Part shown: in pieces, positions 15,220 through 22,668 of the stretch
Numbering within the stretch: the stretch's first letter is position 1
How the letters are laid out: the number at the start of each line of letters is the position of its first letter
Source of the DNA: Micromonospora pallida
GTDB taxonomy: Bacteria > Actinomycetota > Actinomycetes > Mycobacteriales > Micromonosporaceae
Length of the DNA: 64,000 nucleotides
Direction: 5' to 3'
Assembly (NCBI RefSeq): GCF_900090325.1
Contig: NZ_FMHW01000002.1
Coordinates: forward strand, 4,713,001-4,777,000
The notes under the pieces: generated by a model
The model's database searches: none
Told to the model about the DNA's origin: nothing
Seen by the model: only the letters and a program-made list of their open reading frames with translations
Program-made: the position numbers and the translations under genes

Positions 15220-16857
15220 TCACTGGTAGACGGTGTTGGTGCCGACGTCGCGGATCGCCCCGGAACGGTTGCCGGTGAAGTCGTTGCCCGGTCCGACCAC
15301 GGTGACCAGACACCGGCTGGTGGCGATGTTCAGGCCGAAGCGCTGGGTCTTGGTCTCCTGGTCGTCGGTGGACACGTTGCCGGCGACGACGTTCTCGACG
15401 CAGACGACGTCGACGGGGCTGGTGAGCCGGATGCCGTCCCGGCCGGACGTGTCGTCGGCGCTGTTGGTGACGTGGTTGTTCATGATCTGGTTGGCGGTGC
15501 CCCCGTCGACGTTGATCCCGTCCTGTCCGGCCTGGTCGACGACGTTGCCGGAGATCACGTTCCGGTCGGAGGTCTTGTTCGGCTGGTCGGCGTCGGCCGA
15601 GGAGCGGTTGATCTGGATGCCGTGCCCGCCGACGTCGCTGATCGCGCAGCCGGTGACGGTGTTCCGGCTCGTGGCGAGCAGTTCGATCCCGTCGCCGGCG
15701 GCACCGGTGATCACGCAGTCGCGCACGGTGTTCCCGGCGGAACTCCAACCCTGGTTCTTGCCGTCGAAGACGATGCCCCGCCCCCGGGCGGCCGTCACCC
15801 GCACCCGCTCGACCAGCACGTCCACCCCGTCGTCGAAGTCGAGGGCGTCACTGGTGGACCGGGGCGCACCAGCGGCGACGACGGTGAGGTCCCGGACGAC
15901 CATCCGTACCGCGCCCTTGGTGTTGAAGGGCTCGGTGTCGGCGGCGACGTCGCTGTGGTTCCGGATGAGGGTCTCGGCCATGCCTGCTCCGGCGATGGTG
16001 ATGTCGGCGATCTGGACGAGCTTGAAGTACTCGCCGCCGAGGTCGAATTCGCCGGGGCCGAAGGCGACCGTGCCGCCGCCCCGGCCGTCCAGTTCGCTTA
16101 TCGCGCTCTCCACGACGGCCTTCAGGCTGCCCCGGTAGGTGTGGCCGGTGACCTGCGAGACGGCCTCGTAGGTGTTCTCCCCGACCCGAGCGACCAGGTA
16201 CGGCGAGGGGCTCGGTGGGGCCGGCACGAGCAGTTCCGGCTTGGCCGTCCCCTCCCGGCTGGTGATCCGTACGCCGGTGTCGTTGCCCGTGGTGAGCGCC
16301 AGCGTGACCGGCCCGTCCTCGGTGACCAGCGCGGACACGTCCACCGAGACCCAGGTGCCGGCGGAGACCGGCCCACTGCTGCCGACGACGGCACCGACCG
16401 GCGGCGCGTCGTGGTAGGTCAACGTCGTCTCCTGCCACGGTTCGTCGCCGACCGCGCGGACCTCGACGCCGGTGCTGCTGGCGGTCTCGACGTGGAAGCG
16501 GAGCAGCGCGGAGGGGACAGCGTCGACGCCCTGGACGTCGAAGCGGAGGTACGCCACCGCGACCGGCAGGCCGTCCACCTTCAGGTAGCCGTTCCCGTGG
16601 TTCGTGGTCGGGGCCATGCTGTCCACCCAGGCGTCGGCCGTCGGGACGATCGCGGCCGGGGCGTCGCCGGCCGCCTGGACCGGAACAGTCGTCGGGCCAC
16701 GCGTGTCGGCCGGCGTCGGGGTGTGGGCCGGGATCGGGGTCGGTGCGTGGGGCGTCGCGGCGGCTGCCGTCGGGGCGGGCCCGGAACCCACCGCGACGAC
16801 CAGCCCCAGCACCGCCACCACTGGCCGGACCAGCCGGCCACGTGTCGTCCGCATCAT
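15220..16857 (-). CDS. secreted DNRLRE + right-handed beta-helix protein
   Basis: This encodes 545 residues. A Sec-type signal peptide (RLVRPVVAVLGLVVAVGSG, then an Ala-rich cleavage region) is followed by a Pro/Thr linker. Residues about 70-210 form a DNRLRE/CBM96-like jelly roll (YLRFDVQGV, ETTLTYHDAP, WVSVDVSALV). From about 230 the chain is a parallel beta-helix with rungs such as NTVRDCVITGAAGDGIELL and NVISGNVVDQAGQDGINV, as in pectate-lyase-like and NosD folds. This suggests an extracellular polysaccharide lyase or epimerase, but catalytic residues cannot be assigned with confidence. It is the last gene of the surface-glycan locus, separated from the GH99-like gene by a hairpin terminator. 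Confidence 0.85.
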   Translation of the reverse strand: MMRTTRGRLVRPVVAVLGLVVAVGSGPAPTAAAATPHAPTPIPAHTPTPADTRGPTTVPVQAAGDAPAAIVPTADAWVDSMAPTTNHGNGYLKVDGLPVAVAYLRFDVQGVDAVPSALLRFHVETASSTGVEVRAVGDEPWQETTLTYHDAPPVGAVVGSSGPVSAGTWVSVDVSALVTEDGPVTLALTTGNDTGVRITSREGTAKPELLVPAPPSPSPYLVARVGENTYEAVSQVTGHTYRGSLKAVVESAISELDGRGGGTVAFGPGEFDLGGEYFKLVQIADITIAGAGMAETLIRNHSDVAADTEPFNTKGAVRMVVRDLTVVAAGAPRSTSDALDFDDGVDVLVERVRVTAARGRGIVFDGKNQGWSSAGNTVRDCVITGAAGDGIELLATSRNTVTGCAISDVGGHGIQINRSSADADQPNKTSDRNVISGNVVDQAGQDGINVDGGTANQIMNNHVTNSADDTSGRDGIRLTSPVDVVCVENVVAGNVSTDDQETKTQRFGLNIATSRCLVTVVGPGNDFTGNRSGAIRDVGTNTVYQ

Positions 16858-16886
16858 CTTCGGTTCCTCCTCACCGGCCCCGGCGG

Positions 16887-16923
16887 CCCTGGCGCGGAGG
16901 GTGTCGCGCCCTCCGCGCCAGGG
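16887..16923 (-). terminator. perfect 15-bp hairpin after the GH99-like gene
   Basis: CCCTGGCGCGGAGGG (16887-16901) pairs with CCCTCCGCGCCAGGG (16909-16923) around a 7-nt loop, starting 2 nt after the upstream gene's stop. It would end or attenuate the operon before the beta-helix gene. Confidence 0.8.
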
Positions 16924-16925
16924 CG

Positions 16926-19538
16926 TCAGAGGTCCACTGGATCCACCCGCGGGGCGGCGCCCCGCTGGGTCGGTGGGGTGACCGCGGACCGGGCCCGGCG
17001 TCGGCGGTACACCAGCCAGAGGGGCGGTACGGCTGCCACGGCGACGGCGGAGAGCAGCGCTCCCCAGGCGGGCAGCCCCCAGGGCCGCTCGTCGGACGTG
17101 GCGTGGCTCTCCAACAGGACGTCGTGGTCGACGGCACGGCCGAGCAGGTCGGCGAGGACGTCCAGGTACGCCCCGCCGTGGCGTTCACTCGGCTCGATGT
17201 GGGTGTTCTCGCTGAACTCGTTCCAACTGATCACCCCGAGGGCGTCCGGCGCGGAGCGCCGCGCGGCGGTGAACGAGGCTCGCAGCGTCCGGCCGTCCCG
17301 CCGGTCCACCTCCCGCCGGCCGCCGATCATGCGTGCGTCGAAGCCGGGCGCGACCGGGGCGATCCAGAGCCCACCGGTACGCTTCACCGCCTCCGACATG
17401 GCGGTCAGCTTCCGCTCGGTCTGCTCCTCGACGGGGTCGGCGGAGGACCAGTAATACGCCTGGCCGTCCAGCGCGCCCCGGGCGGCGGCCACCCCGTCGA
17501 CGTTCTTGGCGTTGCCGAGCACGAGCAGTCGGCGGCGGGCCTGTTTGACGGTGTCGTCGATCTGCTCGGCGGTGAACTTCTCGCTGCCCGTCCAGACCAC
17601 CACCGGGCGGCCGAAGACGTCGAACACCGGGTCGGTGGCGTACCGGTCGGCGAAGTGCGCCAGGTCCGCACGGACCGTCGCCAACGGCAGCGGGTCGCGG
17701 GCGAAGTCGAGCCCCTGGTAGACGATGCCCAGCTTGAAGCTCTCCCGCCGGGCGATGTCGACCAGCGCGGCGAGCCGTGCGTCGAGCTGCGGGGTGTGCT
17801 TCCAGGAGACCAGGAACCCGTCGATGCCGGCGGCCTTGGCCATCCGGACGTGCCGGCGCAGGATCTCGGTGTCGTCGCTGGAGTACCGACCGAGGGTTGG
17901 ATAGTCGGTCTTGGCCCGGTTCCACGAGGTCGGGTTGAACCAGATGTAGTAGTAGGCGAGGACGGGCACCTCGGCGGAAGCCGCCTGGGCCGACATCCCG
18001 GCGGAAGCCGCCTGGGCCGACATTGCGATGGGAGTCGCCTGGGCTGACACGGTGGCGGGAGTCGTCCGGGTCGGCGCGGCGGACGCCGGTCGGTCGGCGA
18101 CCGGCACCGGGGCCAGCAGCGCCAGCAGCGCGGTGACCGCGACGGCCGCGCCGGACCGGCCACCGACCGACCGGGCCTCGTTCGCTGGCACTCCGGCTTC
18201 CGCGCCGTTTGCTGCCGACGGCACCTCCGGCGGGTCCGCCGATCGGGCCGCCACCGGCCGCTTGGCCTGGGACGGAGTTGGCTGCCCGGTGGGCGGCTGT
18301 TCCGAAGGAACGGCGGTGGGCACGGGAGTCGGCTGCCCGGTGGGCGGCGGGGCCGGCTGTTCCGAAGGAACAGCGGTGGGCACGGGAGCTGGCTGCTCCG
18401 GCACGGCCGGCTCGATGCGCGGCGGATCCGCCGGCTCGGGGTGCGGCGGGGCGGCCGGACGTCGGGAACCGGGAAGCCGGAGCCAGGCGGGGCGACGTGC
18501 CCGGCCAGGACGACGGGAATGGGCAAGACGGCGGGCCCAGGCAGGACGACGGGCGCGGACGAGCCGCCGGCACAGGTGTGGTCGGCCGGCCAGGACCAGA
18601 CCGAGCGCCACGACCAGCACGCCGAGGACCACCAGGCTCAGGTCGAGCGGGCTGATCACGCTGAGCACCACCTGCTGGTCGCGGCTGATGCTGACCGGAC
18701 GTCCGAAGGAGACGCCGCCCCCGTCGACCCGCACCTCGTACGTGCCTCGGGGCAGGTCGGGGACGAGCACCGTACCGTCGGCGGCGAACCGGAGGTCCTC
18801 GACGCGGCCGTCCGCCCGGGTAAGTCGCACGGCCTCCCCCGCCTGGCGACTGAAGATCATGTCTGCCGCGCTGAACCTGACCTTGAAGAACAGCAGCTCG
18901 ATGATCCACGCCTGCTGGTCCCACGGCACGAACCGCTGGGCGGCCCGGTTGACCACCGAGGTGCCGTCCACGACGACGCTGTCCACCACGTAGTAGAGCT
19001 GCTTCGACGCCAGCCCGCGCGGTCCCTGCTGGGTACGGCTCTCGGCCACCCAGCGGGGCCGGGCGAGGTCCGCCCCACTCAGCTCGTGGATCTCCCCGGT
19101 GCTGCTGCGCAGCCGCAGGCTGGTGATCCGGTCCACCGAGACCGGGGTGCCGACCCGTTCCACGAAGCTCCACGAGACCCGGCGGACGGTCCGCAGCCCG
19201 ACCTCGACGACCCGGCGCACCCCGGCGTCCGGGCTGCCCCGGAAGCGGTCGAAGACGACCCGCCGGTCCGGGCTGACCGCCGCCGGGGCGACCGCGATCC
19301 GGTCGGCGAGGCCGAGGAAGTTCCGCACCCGTACGGCGATCCGCCCGTGCGCGTCGGAGCGGGCAGTGCGGCCGTCCACGGTGACCTGCACGCCGGGCAG
19401 CGGTGGCACGGTCTGCATCCGCAGCACGCCCGGCCGGCGGGACGCGGGACCGTCGGCCACGGCGGCGACCGGGGTGAGCGCCAGCAGCGCCGCCACCACG
19501 GCCAGGGGCAGCAGCAGGCGACGAAGCGGCCCGGTCAT
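16926..19538 (-). CDS. membrane-anchored GH99-like (WbsX-type) protein with N-terminal beta domain
   Basis: This encodes 870 residues in several parts. A signal peptide (about 1-28) is followed by an extracytoplasmic beta-rich domain (about 35-300), a transmembrane helix (SLVVLGVLVVALGLVLAG), an Arg-rich then Pro-rich linker with tandem PVPTAVPSEQPAPPPTGQPT-like repeats, a second hydrophobic segment, and a GH99/GH71-like barrel (about 540-790) with VLAYYYIWFNP, DGFLVSWKH and the signature SWNEFSENTHIEPS. A final transmembrane helix (AWGALLSAVAVAAVPPLWLVY) and a basic tail close the protein. Family members cleave alpha-mannoside-type links or are found in glycan synthesis loci. The ATG overlaps the phosphoesterase stop (ATGA) and is preceded by GGAGGT. 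The fusion of all these parts is unusual. Confidence 0.82.
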   Translation of the reverse strand: MTGPLRRLLLPLAVVAALLALTPVAAVADGPASRRPGVLRMQTVPPLPGVQVTVDGRTARSDAHGRIAVRVRNFLGLADRIAVAPAAVSPDRRVVFDRFRGSPDAGVRRVVEVGLRTVRRVSWSFVERVGTPVSVDRITSLRLRSSTGEIHELSGADLARPRWVAESRTQQGPRGLASKQLYYVVDSVVVDGTSVVNRAAQRFVPWDQQAWIIELLFFKVRFSAADMIFSRQAGEAVRLTRADGRVEDLRFAADGTVLVPDLPRGTYEVRVDGGGVSFGRPVSISRDQQVVLSVISPLDLSLVVLGVLVVALGLVLAGRPHLCRRLVRARRPAWARRLAHSRRPGRARRPAWLRLPGSRRPAAPPHPEPADPPRIEPAVPEQPAPVPTAVPSEQPAPPPTGQPTPVPTAVPSEQPPTGQPTPSQAKRPVAARSADPPEVPSAANGAEAGVPANEARSVGGRSGAAVAVTALLALLAPVPVADRPASAAPTRTTPATVSAQATPIAMSAQAASAGMSAQAASAEVPVLAYYYIWFNPTSWNRAKTDYPTLGRYSSDDTEILRRHVRMAKAAGIDGFLVSWKHTPQLDARLAALVDIARRESFKLGIVYQGLDFARDPLPLATVRADLAHFADRYATDPVFDVFGRPVVVWTGSEKFTAEQIDDTVKQARRRLLVLGNAKNVDGVAAARGALDGQAYYWSSADPVEEQTERKLTAMSEAVKRTGGLWIAPVAPGFDARMIGGRREVDRRDGRTLRASFTAARRSAPDALGVISWNEFSENTHIEPSERHGGAYLDVLADLLGRAVDHDVLLESHATSDERPWGLPAWGALLSAVAVAAVPPLWLVYRRRRARSAVTPPTQRGAAPRVDPVDL

Positions 19539-21043
19539 CGTGACCTCCGTCCCCGCAGCGCCGCCGTGGCGACCAGCGCCCCGACGAGGGCCACCGCGAC
19601 GGCGTAGGAGGCGTAGACCGGTTCCGGCCGGGGCCGCTGGACCTCCGGTGGGTGCCGTTCGGCGTCGAGCAGCACCGCCGGGCGGGGTGGCGCCGCGAAG
19701 TCGAACGCGCCGAGGAAATTGGCCGCCTTCCGGTCCCGCTCGGCCAGCGGAGCGAGTCCCCAGTTGACCTGGATGAACTTCAGCACCGAGGCGAAGTCGA
19801 GGGTGGTGGAGTCGACGTGACCCCGGCGGGCGTACGGGCTGACCAGCAGGGCGGGCACCCGGAAGCCGTAGCCGTACCGGTCGACCTGCGGCGGGGTGAC
19901 GTGGTCGTACCAGCCGCCCCAGTCGTCGTACGACCAGAAGAACGCCGAGGAGTCCCAGGCCGGGGAGCGCATGAGCTGGGTCAGCAGGGACCGGACCAGG
20001 GTCTGCCCGGCCCGGATGTTGCCCGGCGGGTGTTCGCTGTTGCCGGCCGGGGCGACGAACGCGACCGCCGGCAGTTCGCCCTTCGCGGCGTCCTCGTAGT
20101 ACTCGTCCAGGTCGACGATCCGGCTGAACAGCTTCGGGTCGTCGATGTAGCGGGCGTACGCCAGCAGCGGCACCCAGATCACCTGCGCGCCCCGGTCGAT
20201 CTCCTCCTCGGCGGTACGGGTCCGGAAGGTGATCGTCGGGTCGTAGTTCTGCACGTAGAACTTCCAGCTGATCCCGGCCGCCTCCAGCCGGTCGAAGATG
20301 GTGGGGATTTCCCCCCAGCCGGTCGGCGGGATGGTCTCCGCGTCCCCGTACGCGCCGGGGCCGCCGGTGACCCGGAACATGTGGTTGCGGATGCTGCCCG
20401 AGTTGGACGAGCTGAAGAAACGGTCGAAGACGACGTACTCGTCGGCGACGTTCCAGTAGTAGGGCAGGTCCCGGTCGTCGTAGTAGGCCATCGCCATGGT
20501 GCCGTCCTTGCCCTGCTTGCTCACCCCCTCGACGAAGCCGTCCATCTTCCCGCCGTGGTATTGGGTGCGGAACGCCTCGGCCGAGTGGTCCAGGTCGATC
20601 GCGCCTCGGTCGCCGATGTGGAAGGGCTCGACGCAGGGCTCGGGCTGGCCGCGTTTCACCGGCATGCAGACGCCCTCGGGGATGCCGTCGACGCCCGGTC
20701 GGGTGCCGAAGTAGTTGTCGAAGGTGTGGTTCTCCTGCATCAGGTAGACGAGGTGCCGGATCGGCGTACTGGTCGCCGGCCCGTTGGGTGGGGCGACGGC
20801 CGCGCCGGCCCCGGCAACGGCCGGCAGACCGGGCTGGGCGGCGGCAGCCGGCGCGTCCAGCGGCGCGGCGGAAGCGAAGGCCGGCGCGGCGGAAGCGAAG
20901 GCCGGCGCAGCGTCCAGCGGCGCGGCGGACGCGGGGCCGGGGACGGCGGCGATCGGTGCGGCGGCGGCCAGCAGCAGGGCGAGCGCCGCGCCGAGCGGAC
21001 GGCGGAGTGGGCAGCGGGTCTGCCGGGCGGTGGGGGATGTCAC
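19535..21043 (-). CDS. secreted phospholipase C-like phosphoesterase
   Basis: This encodes 502 residues starting at GTG 21043, overlapping the preceding glycosyltransferase stop by 4 nt. A signal peptide (LGAALALLLAAAAPIAAV) is followed by an Ala-rich linker, then the phosphoesterase family domain with HLVYLMQENHTFDNYFGT at its start, SSSNSGSIRNHMF, and FFWSYDDWGGWYDHVTPP, the metal-binding and catalytic core of PLC/AcpA-type enzymes of the alkaline phosphatase superfamily. A C-terminal transmembrane helix (YASYAVAVALVGALVATAAL) with a basic tail would anchor it outside the membrane. Within this operon it may cleave a lipid- or polymer-linked phosphodiester, for example releasing glycan from a phospholipid-type carrier. 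That role is inferred. Confidence 0.88.
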   Translation of the reverse strand: MTSPTARQTRCPLRRPLGAALALLLAAAAPIAAVPGPASAAPLDAAPAFASAAPAFASAAPLDAPAAAAQPGLPAVAGAGAAVAPPNGPATSTPIRHLVYLMQENHTFDNYFGTRPGVDGIPEGVCMPVKRGQPEPCVEPFHIGDRGAIDLDHSAEAFRTQYHGGKMDGFVEGVSKQGKDGTMAMAYYDDRDLPYYWNVADEYVVFDRFFSSSNSGSIRNHMFRVTGGPGAYGDAETIPPTGWGEIPTIFDRLEAAGISWKFYVQNYDPTITFRTRTAEEEIDRGAQVIWVPLLAYARYIDDPKLFSRIVDLDEYYEDAAKGELPAVAFVAPAGNSEHPPGNIRAGQTLVRSLLTQLMRSPAWDSSAFFWSYDDWGGWYDHVTPPQVDRYGYGFRVPALLVSPYARRGHVDSTTLDFASVLKFIQVNWGLAPLAERDRKAANFLGAFDFAAPPRPAVLLDAERHPPEVQRPRPEPVYASYAVAVALVGALVATAALRGRRSR

Positions 21044-22668
21044 GGACGCACCTCGTAGATGACGATCACGGGGACCGGAGTCCGGTCGGGGCTTTCCACG
21101 TACTCGGTGTGCACCACCCGGCCGTGGTAGCGCCGGACCAGGGTCAGCAGCCGCTCGGAGAAGTACGTCGAGCGTCGGGCGGAGAACGAGTCCCAGACGA
21201 CGTAGTGCAGGTCGTTGGCGCGCATCGACGCGTCCGGGTTGTGTAGCGGCGTGTAGGACGGGTTGCGGTGCAACGGGTTCGGGCTGACCGACAGCCCGTA
21301 GCTCTGCCGGCTGCCGTAGTAGCGCACGATGTTCGCCATCGAGGGGCCGACGGTCAGCACGACCGAGCCCTTCGGGGTGTTCGCCGCCAGCCAACGGCCG
21401 GCCTCCCGGCCACCGGGCACGCCGCCGGAGCCGGCCAGGAAGGTGGTCCGACCGGCGTGGTTGACCGCGTTCCAGCAGGGCCAGAGGAGGCTGACCGCGA
21501 CCACGGCGACGACGACCAGCCGGACCGCCGGGACGAGCTGGGTCGGCACCGGCCGGTTCGGCCACGCCCGCCGGAGCAGCCGGGTCGGCACCGGCAGCGT
21601 CACCAGCGCGCGGGCGGCCAGCAGCACCAGCGGCACCACCACCGGCAGCAGGTACTGGAAGCCCTTGACCGGCCAGAGCTGGAAGAACACCACGGGTACG
21701 GCGATCCAGGTCAGCAGCAGGGTCTCCCGCCAGGACCGGCGTCGACGGGTCCACCAGAGGCCACCCAGCGCGGCCGCCAGCACCAGCAGACCCACCGCCG
21801 TCGGGACGTTGTCCAGGTAGAAGTCCATCGGGTGGTTCGGGCGGCGGAGGAGCTGCCACACCAGGTAGTTGCGGCCGGTGCTGCTGCGCCCGGCGAGGGC
21901 CTGGGAGATCGGGTGCACCGCGAAGATCGCGGCGAGCACCGGCAGCGCGGCCAGGGTGACCCGTACCGGCCGGCGCACCATCGGGGTGAGCGCGAGGAAC
22001 GCGTACACGCTGCCGGCGAGGACGACGCTGGTCTCCTTGGTCAGCATGGTCAGGCCGAGCATCGCGGCGGTGGCCAGGTACCAGGTCAGCCGTTGCCCCT
22101 GCACGAACCGGACCAGGCAGTACAGGGTCAGGGTCGCGAAGAACACCATCGGCCCGTCGAGCAGGACCTGCCGGGTCACCACCACGTGGTACGGCATGAC
22201 CGCCAGCAGCAGCGCGGCAACCAGCCCCACCCGCCGGCCGTAGAGGCGTACGCCGAGCGGATAGACCGCGAGCACGGTGGCGACGCCGAAGACGACCACC
22301 ACCACCCGCCCGGCCAGGTCCACCTCGCCGGAGTGGAAGAACGGCGACAGCAACGCCTGGAAGAGCATCGGGTGGGCGCGGAAGACGGGAAAGAGTTCGG
22401 CGTACCGCGGGTTGCCGGCCAGGGAGGCGGCCTGCCCGGCGTAGACGGCCTCGTCGCTGTTGAAGCCGAGCGCGTCGAGCTGCCAGGCCCGGACGACGGC
22501 GGCGACCACGGCGATCGCGGTGAGGACGCCGAGCGCGGCCGGACGACGCTGGGCGGCGGCGCCCGGCCAGGCCGGCGTCGACCACCAGCCCCCGGCGGAG
22601 TCGGTCGACGGCGACGTCCCGATCCGCTGTCCGGGCGGGCTCGTCGGAGAGGTGTCGGTGGTGCTCAC
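21040..22668 (-). CDS. GT39-type polyprenyl-phosphate-sugar glycosyltransferase (membrane)
   Basis: This encodes 542 residues from GTG 22668, which overlaps the previous stop by 4 nt. It has 10-12 transmembrane helices. The first extracytoplasmic loop carries the acidic motif GFNSDEAVYAGQAASL, matching the catalytic Asp-Glu loop of GT39/ArnT/PMT enzymes. The cytosolic and periplasmic pattern and the C-terminal soluble domain (from about 430) fit the PMT_2 family. It would transfer a sugar, often mannose, from a polyprenyl phosphate donor outside the membrane. The adjacent GT2-GtrA fusion could make and flip that donor, so the two probably work in sequence. Confidence 0.88.
   Translation of the reverse strand: MSTTDTSPTSPPGQRIGTSPSTDSAGGWWSTPAWPGAAAQRRPAALGVLTAIAVVAAVVRAWQLDALGFNSDEAVYAGQAASLAGNPRYAELFPVFRAHPMLFQALLSPFFHSGEVDLAGRVVVVVFGVATVLAVYPLGVRLYGRRVGLVAALLLAVMPYHVVVTRQVLLDGPMVFFATLTLYCLVRFVQGQRLTWYLATAAMLGLTMLTKETSVVLAGSVYAFLALTPMVRRPVRVTLAALPVLAAIFAVHPISQALAGRSSTGRNYLVWQLLRRPNHPMDFYLDNVPTAVGLLVLAAALGGLWWTRRRRSWRETLLLTWIAVPVVFFQLWPVKGFQYLLPVVVPLVLLAARALVTLPVPTRLLRRAWPNRPVPTQLVPAVRLVVVAVVAVSLLWPCWNAVNHAGRTTFLAGSGGVPGGREAGRWLAANTPKGSVVLTVGPSMANIVRYYGSRQSYGLSVSPNPLHRNPSYTPLHNPDASMRANDLHYVVWDSFSARRSTYFSERLLTLVRRYHGRVVHTEYVESPDRTPVPVIVIYEVRP

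Noticed and set aside
14095..17454. Long open frame (over 1100 codons) on the plus strand
   Set aside because: It lies antisense to the aldo/keto reductase and beta-helix genes, which have clear domains. Its composition is the Arg/Gly/Val-rich pattern of a high-GC antisense shadow.
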